Notes under the pieces: model-generated
Seen by the model: the letters and a program-made list of their open reading frames with translations, nothing else
Database searches by the model: none
What the model was told of the DNA's origin: nothing
Program-made: the position numbers and the translations under genes
Source of the DNA: Cunninghamella blakesleeana
Taxonomy: Eukaryota > Mucoromycota > Mucoromycetes > Mucorales > Cunninghamellaceae
NCBI GenBank assembly: GCA_017871115.1
Contig: JAFCIZ010000001.1
Location: forward strand, 1,407,501 to 1,471,500
Direction: 5' to 3'
DNA length: 64,000 nucleotides
In this document: positions 12,504 to 25,300 of the stretch, in pieces
Layout of the letters: every line of letters starts with the position of its first letter
Numbering within the stretch: position 1 is the stretch's first letter

Positions 12504-12963
12504 TTGTCAACTTCACATAAATATATGTGCACCAATCATTGAAGCATTCCAACCATTAATACTAAAAATTCTCTACGTAATTGATTTAGCATTACATCCA
12601 CTTGAATATCTCCAAGCTAAACATTCACAAGAACCCGCTCTTCTATACATATTAACACCTTCATCTATCATTAACTCTACCTTTATTAATTTATCTCACC
12701 ATTACCTTAATTTTTTTGACAGCCTAATTTCTTCCCCATCTCTTATTTTGCTCCATTCTCTATAAATATTTTGTTATTTTATTTAAAGTACTACTAGTTA
12801 TTTAGGCGAGAGAAAGTTTATTAAAATTATCATATGCTGTGAGTTAATTTCTTTTAATGATATTCAAAAAATCAGTATTTAGTGTCAAAAATAAATTTTA
12901 AAAAAAATTGCTGACATTTGATTAAAATAAGACATATGATTACACACAAACACTATCATTTAT

Positions 12964-15900
12964 TTATGAATCTAAACCTAATTTTTTTCCAACCTCTAGT
13001 AGGGCAGGCACCCAACTAGGACAAGATTTCAGTGTCGCCATTCGATTCTTATATATTTCTTGAATTTTATTCATGCTTTCGTTTACTAGATCATCATCAA
13101 TAGTTACTAATGTTTCTTTTACTGATTCTAATCCAGGGATAGATGTGGATGCATCATCAAAAAATAAACGAACACACGGCCAAATACATGTATATAATAC
13201 TTGACCTAATTCATAACTTGATAAAAATGGAAATAGTAAAGCAATGTTTTGAAGTTTATCTGGCAGAATCTAAAAATAAAAAATATGAATGCACTGTTAG
13301 TTACTATGTACTCGCGAACATCTTTGTTATATTATGTTATATATATGTATGTATAGACATATTTAGTATCAATTATTACCAATGCCATTAATTTAAAAAG
13401 ATGAATAGTTTCTTCTAATTGAGTAGCAAGTTGTAAAGTTGTAGAAATATTAATTACTTCACCCATATTCCAAAAGGCAATAAAATAAATAAATATACTA
13501 CGTACAAGAGCCATGGCGATCATTTTATCAAGTCCTAAACAGTGATCAAGGATCAAAAACAAAGCAGGATGGTTCTTGAAAGCGTTACCGTTGGTTATAT
13601 CATTGGTGTATGGGATTTTGTTAGGTAATGAATCTTCATAAATTTCCAATGAGACTTTACTTGGTGTAGTTAATTTAGTTGATAAAATAGTTACAAGTAA
13701 TTTTTCTAATGATGGTGATGATGGTGATGTATCTAAACGATAATAAAATAAATTAAATAAAATAAAAGTGTATTCTTATTTCCTTTTTTGATTTGGTTTT
13801 ATTCCCTTTTTTATTTTCTCTTATTTATTCATTTATACCTTTTTGCATTGAGTCGATAAATAAATGAACAGTTTGATTAATGTTATCTATATATATTTTA
13901 TCACTAGTTTTCCTATATTTAATTATAATAATAATTATTTTATATTTATAATCAGTATTTTATATATATATTAAAAAAATAAATAAAAAAAACGAAACAA
14001 ATATATAACTACATATGAATACTTACATATCAGATGATAAAACGGTAATATTGGGTATATATCTAGGCATTGTATTTGTATCATGTTTTAATTTCGCTGA
14101 TTCATCTTGATTTACAATATCTAAGAATGTAGATGAGCCAAAAGTAGTATTTGCCATATCATTACGAGGAAAAAGTTCCAACGAACCATTTAATATAGAA
14201 TCAAATATCATATGATATAAAATATTAGCAAAAGGCTCATGTTGACAGCATTGAACCACTAAAAATAAATAATGTATGTATATATAATTATAAGTATTCA
14301 AAAAAAAAGCGCTCGATTTATTTTTATTATTATTTTTATTGTTATTATTATTACTATTGTTGTTGTTATATATAAACTTACTTAGATGTTTAAGTTGTAT
14401 TAAGACTATATCAGGTTCATCTAAAGCTTGATCTAATAAATGATACCTACTCTTTAAGTGTCGAAACCAGGATTCAATAAATACTTTGGAAGCTGCAATC
14501 AAATCCGAATCATCCATCTGATCTTGTTTCCAAAAGAGAGATTGTGTTAAAATAGAATATCCATATGCTTGACATCGTTTAGAAGGATGATTTAAAAATA
14601 AAAGCATGACTTGTTGCCAATGGGTTGCCATATACATAGAAAAGGATAAGAATCCAGCAGATGATATGTCTTTTGTATCACTATATAGGATGGATAAATT
14701 GCCTAGTATTTTTTCTACCATTTCACTGGCATCATTACGAGCAATATTCATAGCCATTGCTCTTAAAAAAATTTGTTCAAACATAGTTCTATATAATTAA
14801 AACAAAATGAAAATATATTAGCTACTCATTATACTATATACATATTGTCTCTATCATTGTATTCTTTTTATATTACTTGTAAAATTCGGACCATTTTTTA
14901 CTTGCTGTGTCAATTATATTTTGTAGAATGTATCGAATGGAACTAGAATTATTTGTGCCATTAAAAGTTGCTGCCATTGACGATGATAAAGGCGGTGTAG
15001 AAGGTGTTACTTTAGACATTATTTTAATTAATAAATCGATGGATTCGTTCATAGTTTCACTTTTTAAAATAACATATTGTAAAAAAAAGACTGGTATTTT
15101 TAATTGATTAATATGGCGAGAGGGTTGTTCAGATGAAGCGTTTAAGATGGGTGCAATCCAATCGTCAATTAAATCGATCGACGCTGTGGAGATATCGCAT
15201 TTATCAAATGAAGGCAATAAATTGTCTAATACTGAATGACCATCTAAAGGAATTAAATGTTGATATCCTAGTTGACTATCAAAAGCAATTGTATCTAATA
15301 TAATTGCTACATCTAGTGCATGTTTCATAATAACACCATCAGGATCAAATGCCATTTCTGCAAGCCATTTGCTAAATATACTAACAACGGGTACAAGTTC
15401 ACTATATAGATAATAATAAAAATTAATTTGATTTTTTAAGTAGTAATATTAATAATCTATTTTGCTTACCCGTTAGAACTTTGAATGCGAGAAAATCCAG
15501 TTTGTTTTTCTTTTAAAAATATTATACGAATGTTGTTATTAGTATACAATTTACAAAATATTTCTGACCAGCATTCTATGTAATGCATATATATATATAT
15601 ATACATATATATAATAAAAGTAAGTTAATACATGAATGCTTCCTATAATTATTATTTTTGTTATTGTTATTACTCTATAATTAATGCTTATTTTTTCTGC
15701 TTTTTACCATTTATTAATCGAGGAGAGATTTTAGGTAAAGATAATAAGTAGCCCAATATATATTCACTTAAATCGTTTGTATTATTGTTATTGTTATTAC
15801 TGTTATTATTTTGATCTATATCCATTTCATTTTCATTTGACAATGATGGCGACGATGATGCTATTGTTGACAAATATGTATTTAATAAATCTAAGAGTGA

Positions 15901-16883
15901 CTCTTTTACAATGTCAGAATGTGTATTTAATAGATAATCCCATACTTTTCGTCCTAATGTAATGATATCGTTTAATTCTTGGCTGCAATCATCGTCGGTT
16001 GTAATTGGATTGGCTATATTAGCTAGTTGAGTAATTAGATATCGATGACAGGTTGGGATAACATATTGGGGTAATTTATCTCCAATAAGGCATAGTATCC
16101 ATACAGCTGTTTGACTAGAAGATATATTTTGTTTACTTATCTATAATTAAAAAAAAAAAAAAGAAAGAGAAAAAAATAAATCATCTTTTTTCAAAAGCAA
16201 TAGCATCAAGGTAGGTCAATATTTTTTATTTTTTACATCAAATAATACACCAAGGCCACTATAATATAAAAATGATTTTATATATATAAAAATGTAAATA
16301 TAGATATGTAAAGGAGTGGATGGTTACTACTATCTCTATTAATATCAAATAATAAAAATTATAACAATACCTATTTTCTATTAATTCCAAAAACAAGAGA
16401 CATTCAGTTAAAAAGTTGAGAATAAAATCGTTGATGGGATCATTTAAAAGTTCAGGATCTATTGATAAACTAAAGTAAATAACTATTTAAACACTTTAAA
16501 AATAAAAAATTTTATATCCAATGTTCCTTTTTTCTCTCTCATTCTCATGTATATATATATATATATGTTACCTTGTTTATCCGTTAGTCTATTTAGTAAA
16601 GTAGAAAATGACCACTATAAATATATGTATATATATATATTTAAATTAACAAATAAAAAGAAATATATTGAATACTTTTAAAATAAAAAAAAATAAAACC
16701 GCGTTATATGCATACTTTAATAAGCTTTGAACCGTCAGTAGATATATAGCTTTTTAAATTGGCAATAGTCAACATTGTTATTTGTTGTTTTTCAGTTGGA
16801 TTGAATTTATCATTGGTGATAGGAATATCTTGTATTGTTTTGGAAAGTTGGTAAAGATCTGTATCCGAGCATGATATAAACAT
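12964..16883 (-). CDS. Large helical-repeat protein, candidate Integrator subunit 5
   Basis: Twelve exons on the minus strand: 16883-16716, 16614-16572, 16482-16371, 16258-16237 (22 nt), 16140-15708, 15575-15470, 15401-14877, 14788-14382, 14258-14027, 13912-13839, 13732-13380 and 13269-12964, giving 926 residues. It is predicted to be mostly alpha-helical with HEAT/ARM-like hydrophobic periodicity and no enzyme motif. Total length is near animal INTS5 (about 1,000). Short local resemblances to my memory of INTS5 are a W-x3-x-IG-x2-(L/F)P segment (VWILCLIGDKLPQ) and a SILNGSLELF segment near residue 640. Integrator is a nuclear complex that cleaves nascent RNA and attenuates RNA polymerase II. 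The family call is tentative. A short poly-Asn insert follows an acidic patch near residue 225. It diverges from the FUS-like gene across 206 bp. The start ATG at 16883 is the first in frame. Confidence 0.4.
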
Positions 16884-17089
16884 AAGTAAAGAATATATAT
16901 TTATATATACTATAGAAAAGAAAAATGAGAGGAAAAAATGAAAGGCAAAAAAAATATTAGTTTATAAATTTTACGCTTTTAAGCATTTTCAAATTCCGTC
17001 TTTTTTTTTGATTGGTTAAACTCCTCTTCAAATTTTTTTCTTTCTTTCTTTTACGTATATTTTTTTTTTTATTATTTATTAAAAAAAAA
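16884..17089. promoter_or_regulatory. Compact bidirectional promoter
   Basis: Only 206 bp separate the start codons of the INTS5-like gene (minus) and the FUS-like gene (plus). The plus-strand half is pyrimidine-rich (about 17000-17070) and ends in T10, ATTATTTATT and A10 immediately before the ATG. Confidence 0.5.
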
Positions 17090-18958
17090 ATGTCAGAAAC
17101 AAAACAATCGCAACAAGAAGAAACATGGGATAATCAAAACCAACAATGTAAATACTATTAAGAATCTTTTAAAAACTATAGTAGAAATCTATATACAAAT
17201 ATATATACATATAATTATATACGAGGGAGAGTGTGTGTTAGTGGTTATACATATTATTACGTATTATTTTTTATTTTTTATATACAAAAAAAGAATATCT
17301 TTATTTATCATATTTTTTGTAACGTTTGGTTGCCATCAGATGATTATCAAGAAAATCAGCAACAACAGCAACAACAATATGATTATTCAGGATATCAAGA
17401 TCAACAATATGATTACACAGGATATCAATATTCAACCGAAGAATATTATGGCTATGATCAGCAACAGCAACAAGGTGATACTTCACAGTATCCTTCTCAA
17501 GATCAACAGTATTATCAAGAAACTGACTATTATAAGGATAAATATCCTCAAGAAGAAAAACCTTATCGTGAAGAAAGACAGTATAATTCACAGTCTAATG
17601 GTAAATATAAATAAATAGATAAATATAGAAAGAGTTATAAATAAATGAAAATAAAAATAGGATGGGTAAAATATATAGTTAATCAATGCTTCTTATTTTT
17701 TTCCCTTTATTTCCTTAGATGGTACTAGACAAATTAATGATACCATTTATATCAGTAACTTGCCACAAGATGTGACTGAAGAAAAACTTGCTTCTCATTT
17801 TGGATCGATTGGGATATTGAAAATGGATAAAAAAACCAAAAAGCCTAAAAGTAAGCAAATAAATCATTTTAAGGAGGAAGGATAAATAAATAAATAAATA
17901 AAAAAAACCAGAAAAAGGGTTGAAAAATACTAGGTATTAACATGTTTAATTCTTAATTCTGTTTATTTTTATTCTTTCAAGTCTGGATTTATTATGATAA
18001 AAGTACAAATCTACCTAAGGGTGATGGTAAAAAAAATAAAAAGTTTATATCCTTTATATATAAATATATTTTAAATACAGCTTTTTTAATTTGTGCTAAA
18101 TAATTAACTTAATTACTATTTATTTATATTACATTTAATATTACTAGCTACATTAACATATGATGATCCTCCTTCAGCTGATGCGGCTATTGAATGGTTT
18201 GGTGGTAAAGAATTTATGGGAAATGTAATTCAAGTCTCAAAAGCCGAAAGAAAATTACCGAACACAAGTTGTAAGTAAAAAAAAAAAAAAAAATAAAGAT
18301 TCCATCGGATTGGTAAAAGGGAAAAAAAAATAAAGGGATTGGAATCCATTTTTTTATTTTTATTTTTTGACAGTTAAATTAATGATATACTATTATATTA
18401 AATATATATAATTTTATATAGATGGATCAAGTCGTAACAGCAATAGTAATAGCAGCAGTAGCAATAGTAGAAGGGGTGGTGGAAGAGGTGGCTATTCTTC
18501 TAGAGGGGATTGGGGAGGTGGATCAGGGTCAAATAACAATAACCATCATCCTCCTAAAGAAGGTGACTGGATTTGTAAAAGGTAATTAGAATGTCAATCA
18601 AAAGATAATATAAATACATTGATTAATTTTTTTTTTTTTTTTTTTTTTTAATAATGATGATGATGACTAACAAAAAAAAAAAAAATGATTTTTTTTTAAT
18701 AGTTGTGGGTCCAATAATTTTGCTAGAAGAAATGAATGTTTTAAATGCCATAGTGAACGTACAACAACAACAACCTCATCATCATCATCATCATCAACAC
18801 GAGGAAATAGTGAAAGAGGAAATAGACACGATGATCGCGGAGGAGGAAGAAAGCGCCGAGATGATTATAGGCATCATCATGTGGGTGGTGGTGGTGGAGG
18901 TCGTGATGATAATTCTTATAAAAAAGATAGACACGAGCGCAGAGACAGACCATATTAA
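17090..18958 (+). CDS. FUS/EWS/TAF15 (TET)-like RNA-binding protein
   Basis: Seven exons: 17090-17147, 17340-17600, 17719-17850, 17982-18026, 18148-18270, 18422-18581 and 18703-18958, giving 344 residues. Residues about 20-105 are a prion-like Q/Y/D/G region with repeated [14 protein letters not shown] units. An RRM follows (about 113-200) with the RNP2-type strand DTIYISNLP, the [20 protein letters not shown] segment and a [10 protein letters not shown] end. Then come an RGG/Gly-Ser region ([15 protein letters not shown]) and a RanBP2-type zinc finger, [20 protein letters not shown], with four cysteines (C-x2-C-x10-C-x2-C). The tail is Arg/Gly/His-rich. Domain order equals animal TET proteins and Drosophila Cabeza, which bind nascent RNA and Pol II and phase-separate. 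The start is the ATG after an A10 run. A composite of common RNA-binding modules cannot be excluded, but order and zinc-finger type argue for this family. Confidence 0.8.
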
Positions 18959-19649
18959 AAAAAGTTTATGATATACATATTATATATATATATATATATA
19001 TGTTATTATTATTATTTTTCTGAATAAATAAATTATATATATATATTATTATTATTATTTTTATTTGCCACCATATATTTATAATGACCATAATAAAAAC
19101 ACGAGTTTAAAAAGTTATCAACACAAGGAATAATTCCTCATATAGGAATTACTATGTGAAACATTGAGGACTAATAATAAATAGTAAGGTAAGTTGCCGT
19201 TTTTAGATTTTTTTATAGTCTATTGATTTATAGGTCTCATTGTTCTATTCATATTTTAAACTCAGTTGATATTTTTTTTTAATTTTTTTTTACTATTTTA
19301 TTTTTTTCACCTTTTCACTTTCCCCTTAATCCTATACTCTCCCTTTCTTTTTTTTTCACTCTTTTTTTTTTTTCACTCTTTCTTCTTTTTTTTTACTTTT
19401 TCTTTCTCCTTCTTTTATATCTCTTTCTTCCCCTTAAGAGGATTTTATTCCTTTCTATCTTCTTTTCTTCTCTTATTCCTCTTTTTTTTTTTTTTCTTTC
19501 TCTTATTACATTAAACCGTGTTGCTTTTTTGTAACTTTTTCTTGTATTTTTTTTATTCATAACCTATATTCATTTTTTCATATATATTCTTTTTTTTTTC
19601 ATTCCCTTTTTCTTTTTCTTTTCCATATATTATATACAATCATTAATTA
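18959..19649. promoter_or_regulatory. Cyclin-gene promoter/5' leader with a long pyrimidine tract
   Basis: TA-rich 3' region of the FUS-like gene, a small inverted repeat (AATTCCT/AGGAATT at 19132-19150), then about 370 nt (19268-19640) composed almost only of T and C on the sense strand, ending just before the cyclin ATG. The open frame through this tract is an artefact of T/C codons. Confidence 0.5.
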
Positions 19650-21071
19650 ATGACTTCTTTACTTTCTAACAACAACAACAATAATAATAATAATACTATT
19701 ACTACTACTACTACTACTACTACTCCAAGTCATTACTATGCAACTACCTCACATTATTATCATTACCCACCCACACCAGTAACACAAACTATATCTAGTG
19801 TACGATTTTCAGATCCTTCACCTCCACCTTTAGAACCAGAAATGCTTGCACTACGTTCTATGTTATCAGCACATCGTTCTTTACCTTATAATGGACGTAG
19901 AACTTGTGGTAGTCATACAATGAAGAATAATGGTCTTAATAATCGATTAGCTTATGTCGAAGCCTTAGTTGGTAAATATTATATTTTATTTTTATATATT
20001 TGAATACATACTACATACATACATACAATATAATAGGTTATTGGATAATTTAATTTTTACATCTCCGCCTATGCTTATCATTTTAAATCTAATTATATTT
20101 TTTTTTATTTTATTTTATTATTATATAATAAATATATATAAATATATATATATATAGATACTAATGCATTAGTGATTGAAACCATGTGGTGTTCAAATAT
20201 ATCACCTAATCGACAAGCAGCCGTAGTTCCATTACGTACATTTATACAAGAAGTATTAAAAAGATCTCGTACCACCTATTCAACATTACAGACTGCATTG
20301 TTTTATTTATTTCGGTCTCGACCAGCAATCACGGCACATTTACAACGTAGTCAACAAGATCAATGGGAAGATGCATATATTAGCTGTGGAAGACGGATGT
20401 TTTTAGCTAGTTTAGTGGTTGCATCTAAATTTGTACAAGATAAAACCTATCGAAATTCGGCATGGGCAAAAATTGCTGGCTTACCAGTTAGCGAAATTAA
20501 TGCTGCTGAACGCATCTTTTTGGAATTAGTCGATTACAAATTATATATATCTCAACCAACTTTTGAACAATGGCATCACTTATTACATATGCACGTTGAA
20601 GCTAAAACTCAGCATCCTCCATCACCATCTCTCCTTGGGGCATATGATTTACCATCGTCTCCTATCTCTCCTACACCATTTAACAACCATCATCATCGCC
20701 ATCATCATCATCATCCATTTGAATCTAATAATAATAATAATATTAATAATAGTAATAGTAATCATCATCATCATCACTTGAAACGAAAAAGAGAATTTTC
20801 TTCTTCTGACCATAGTTACTCCTCCTCCTTCTCTTCTTCCTCCTCTTCCTCCTCCAACTCCTCACCTTTATCATGTTCTCCTTCTTCTACACCAATGCCT
20901 GTATTAACTCTATCCTTACCAAGTTCAAATCATTCTTCACCTTTACAAACGCCAACTCAGATTTCTCCTATTCGATGTCAACTTTGGAAACCTTGTTCCC
21001 CCAAAAAGAGAAAATTAGATAATGATTGTTTTTTACCTCAACCTAGACCTTGGAAGCAAAGACATTATTAA
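19650..21071 (+). CDS. Pho80-type (Pcl-like) cyclin
   Basis: Two exons: 19650-19971 and 20158-21071, giving 411 residues. The N-terminus is poly-Asn/Thr. Residues about 125-235 form a cyclin box of the PHO80/Pcl class: a TFIQEVLKRSRTTYSTLQ helix, FYLFRSRPAI, then RRMFLASLVVASKFVQD, NSAWAKIAGLPVSEIN and ERIFLELVDYKLYIS. Cyclins of this class activate Pho85-type CDKs and control nutrient signalling, morphogenesis or the cell cycle. The SAWAKIAGLPVSEINAAE stretch is most like the Pcl/Pas1 branch. The C-terminus is low complexity, with a His cluster, Ser runs and a short basic KKRK segment. The start ATG is immediately preceded by a long pyrimidine tract. The exact Pcl subtype cannot be decided here. 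Confidence 0.82.
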
Positions 21072-22346
21072 TATAAATGAAGAAAGAAAGATATATATTA
21101 TTTTTTTTAAAAAAAAAAAAAAAAGCAACACTCTCAACCACTATATTATTATATATATAGCACAACAATCTCTCAACTTTCGATCCTTTTTTTTTTTTTT
21201 TTTTGAAATCATTTTTTTTTTTAAAAAAAAAAAACACCTTTTTAAAAGCAAAACTTGCACAAGTCCAAGCATTCCTTTTTAACTTATATATTATTATTAT
21301 TATTATTCATATTTATATTATATTTATATTCTATTTCTCTTATTTTTTTATTTTTACCCCTTCTTTCCTTATTTTTGTTTTTCACTTTTCTCCCTTCCCC
21401 TCATTCTCTATTATATTTTTATTGGAAACTATATGATTTTTTATATTTTTATATTTATATAACCGTTTTTTATTATTATTATTATTACTTATTTTTTTTT
21501 ACTTACTTTTTTTTATATTATATATATATTTATTTTTATTTTTTTGTTTGATGCTCATGCAATATTTTTATTTTTTATACTTAGTTTTATTTTTATTTTA
21601 TTTCAAGTACATATCATACCCCCCTTCATTACTTTTACTTATTATTATTATTATTATTATTTATTCTCTTTGTAACAATAACAACACTATATTTTTAACC
21701 AACTTTTTCTCTTTAAAAAAATGATGATCTGAATTTAATTTTTTTTTTTTTATTAATGATGATCATTTGATTGGGTCATTTATTTATTTATTTTATTTGA
21801 TAATTGATAAAATACGTACAAAAGTATAATTAATTCAAATTATAGAAATATATGAAAAAGTACGTAGGATCATAAAAAAAAAAGGACACAAGGTAAAATA
21901 TAAATATTGTGAATGATTAAAGTCTGATTTTAATTTAAGCAAATTTCTATTTATACTTCTATTTGGGGAGGTTCATAAATTAAAATATATATAAAATAAT
22001 AAAATAAGCATTGCTTGTTAAATAATAATAATAATGATAATAAAATAAATTGCTACTTTTATGATTATTCTGTTTTATACTAATAATGATAGAATAATAG
22101 TAACTTAATCTTTATTATTACTATCATCATTATTAGTAAACACAATAAAAAATATAGAATATATTATTTATAGGCTTTGATCTTTTTTTTAAAAATCATC
22201 GTCGGGTTTTAAAAATTAAAAGATTTCAATTTTTTTTCCTTCCATTTTTTTTTTCTCTCTCTTCTCTTTTCTTTTTTTTTTCCATATTTTTTTTTTTTTT
22301 TTCCTCTTGTATATGAATCCTTAAACAATCTAGTGTTTTGATACAT
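21072..22346. other. Intergenic region upstream of chitin synthase
   Basis: A 1.27-kb A/T-rich stretch. It contains two T/A junction palindromes (T8A16 at 21101-21124 and T11A12 at 21212-21234), TTA/ATT microsatellites and, just before the chitin synthase start, a T/C-rich tract (about 22225-22312). No gene supported; open frames here are T-rich shadows. Confidence 0.5.
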
Positions 22347-25300
22347 ATGAATGTTCGTCAAAACTCTGGTATGCATGTACCCTCAAGTAGAAGGATTATA
22401 TGGATTTTTATATCTAGAATATTTACCTTCTTTATACCTGATGTCTTTTTACATTATGCTTTAAATCTAAACTCTCAAAGTAAATAAAATAATAGAGATT
22501 AAAAAATAATAGCTACTTTATGATACTCTTTATAAACAACAGCAACAGCAAGAATGATAAAAGAAAATGTCCAATCTATATTTGTACTTGTATATTAAGC
22601 TCTTAAACTTTTACATTTTTTTATTAGATGTTAAACAAGCATGGCGTGAAAAAGTAGCCATGATGATTATATTTTTAACTTGTGCTGGACTATTTTGTTT
22701 TTGGTTAGAATTTATATCAACACTCTTTTGCGATCAAAATAAATATTATGATGTTAATGCCATTAAATCAAGTTCAATGTCAATACTAAATGGACATGCA
22801 ATCAATTGGCAGTACTCTGATTCAGAAATAGCAGAAACAGTCAATATGTACATTGGAAAAGATGTCACCTCAATGTTCCCTTTTTTTATGGACCTTCAAC
22901 GGGATATAACACCAACTAATAAGGATCCTCCTTATGAAAATGAAGTACTTCAAAGATGTATTTATGAAACTGGATATGCTAAAGAAGCGGATAATTGGCT
23001 CGCTTATAAATTGAATACGGATCCTGGCTATGATTACCAAAATGGTAAACTTTTACATTGCCCTTATCCTAATCTTCCGGGTGTTACGGGTGCTCCTTGC
23101 TTTTATCCTTCAAATAAATTACTTGATAAATATGGTCTTGGTTTTAAAGGCGGTAAGCAATCTTCTCTCCCTTCTTTATTTACACAGCCATTTTATTTTA
23201 TTATGAAAATAATATAATAATGATTATCATAAATAATGTTATAAATATAATGGGAATTTTTTTTTTTTTAAAAAAAAAAAAGCCATATATGGTTCAATAT
23301 GGATTAATTTTCCCCCTTTTTTTCCTTCTTTTCTTTTTATTTTATTATTATTAATAGATATCGTTTACGAATATAAGGATTTTGGAAGTAAATACAATAG
23401 TTTACCAACATCTAAAACAGATGAAAAAGGCTATGTTATGTTAGATGGGCAAGTATTAGACGTTACATCATATTTAGTGTCATCAACCAATTTAGTATTA
23501 GTAACAAGTGGAATGCATTCTAGAGCATTTGCAAGAGACCGTATGTTTTTACCATTAGATATTACAACACTCTTATACCTTAAACTTGGCCAAGATATTA
23601 CACCTTTTTTTGATAGTCGCAACTTAACACAAAGTGATCATTATCGTGATTGTCTTAAAGATATGTTTTTTGCTGGGGTAATGATGGATGCAAAGTCTGA
23701 ACAGTGTCAAAAAATTAATCCAGCATTATGGGCTACCATGGGCTGTGGATTGCTTTATTTCTTTATCAAAATGAATTTGGCAAACCTTTCAAGAATCAAA
23801 TTTGTACAACGTTTATTATTTAAATCCAATCCTGAATTTTCCATGACTGGGAATTCTCGTATTTGGCCATTGACTATATTAATGGTACCTTGTTATGCTG
23901 AATCTGCTGAAACAATCTGTGCTACTTTAAATTCTCTTGCAAGAACAAATTATGAAGATTCTCGTAAATTACTTTTATTCGTATGTGATGGGATAGTACA
24001 GAGTGCCTATGATGCCAAAGAGTCCTATCAATGTGTTTTAGAAGCTCTTGGTTGTTCTACAACAAACCAATCCACGATTTCCCATGCTTACGTTTCCTTG
24101 GGTGAACATCGCCGTAAAATCAATTTTGCCAAAGTATATTCTGGGTTTTATGAAACTGGTAGTAACCGGGTTCCTTTTATGGTAGTGGTTAAAGTTGGTG
24201 CTCCTCATGAATTTTGTGTTGAACGTGCACCTGGGAATCGTGGTAAAAGAGATTCTTTACTTTTAGTATTGGGCTTTTTGGAACGATGTATGAATTTATC
24301 CAATAATAGAATGACTCCTTTAGAATATGAACTTTTTAACCAATGCTATAATGTCCTTGGTATTGACCCTAGAAGATTTAAATACATGTTGGTAACAGAC
24401 GCTGATACGCAAGTACAAAGTGATGTCGTACAAAAGTTGGTTGGAAGATTAGAAAGAGATAGAAAGATGCTTGCTATTAGTGGTCATATTCGTCCTGCTA
24501 ATCCTGAACAAAATTTTATTACCATGTTGCAAATCTTTCCGTTATATATGACTTTCTTTACTGGATTGGCTTATGAAGCATGTTTGGGTAATGTATTAAC
24601 AATTAATGGTGGCTTGGTGATGTATAAATTATGGACAGAAAATACACCTTTACCTTTAGAAAATAATAATAACAATAATAGCCAACAGCAACAAATGAAT
24701 AAACGGCATAGGCTTAGCAAAAGCCAATCTACCTCAAGAGAATCGATTTACAATAGTAAATGGCCAAAAGTAAGTGATGAAATTCCTTCTGAAGATGAAG
24801 ATCCATTTGCTACTTTACCTCGTGATGCTGCTGTGCCGAAGCAATATATAGATGATGATCAGAGTAGTAGGCCATCATTAATTACTGGACGTGAGTCTCA
24901 GTTATCTTTAACACCAATGCCTCATTCTCGTCCTTGCTGTATTCATCCAACAGTTTTAAGAAGTTTTGCTGCTCAACAAGCTCAAACACTACATATGCAA
25001 AACGTTCTTTTACTTGGTGAAGATTTATATTTTGGTATTGTATTACTACAATCGCATCCACACCATCATCTTGGTTTTGAACCTGATGCTATAGGCTATT
25101 CAACTGTACCAACAAACTACTGGGCTTTACAGGCTTTACAATCTAGAAATTTACGTGCCGCATTCCACAATCAAATTGAAATGACTAGGGTTGCTCGACA
25201 TATTAGTTTTTCAGCTTGGTTTTTATCTATTACAAAAATTATAGACATGATTTTTTCTATGCCTATTATTGTTTATCTTTATGGGATATTTATTCGATGC

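Larger units (their letters stand above)
11498..12963. other. Long intergenic region between RUD3 and the INTS5-like gene
   Basis: About 1.47 kb. The left part is the RUD3 promoter, with a 10-bp tandem repeat and a CArG-like 17-mer at 11980-11996. The segment 12260-12780 is less A/T-biased and richer in C than typical spacers here, and contains a possible coding relic at 12333-12503. No intact gene was found. Confidence 0.5.

Noticed and set aside
19266..19514. Open frame of 82 codons in the cyclin upstream region
   Set aside because: Composed almost entirely of Phe, Leu and Ser codons from a T/C tract; no start context or protein character.
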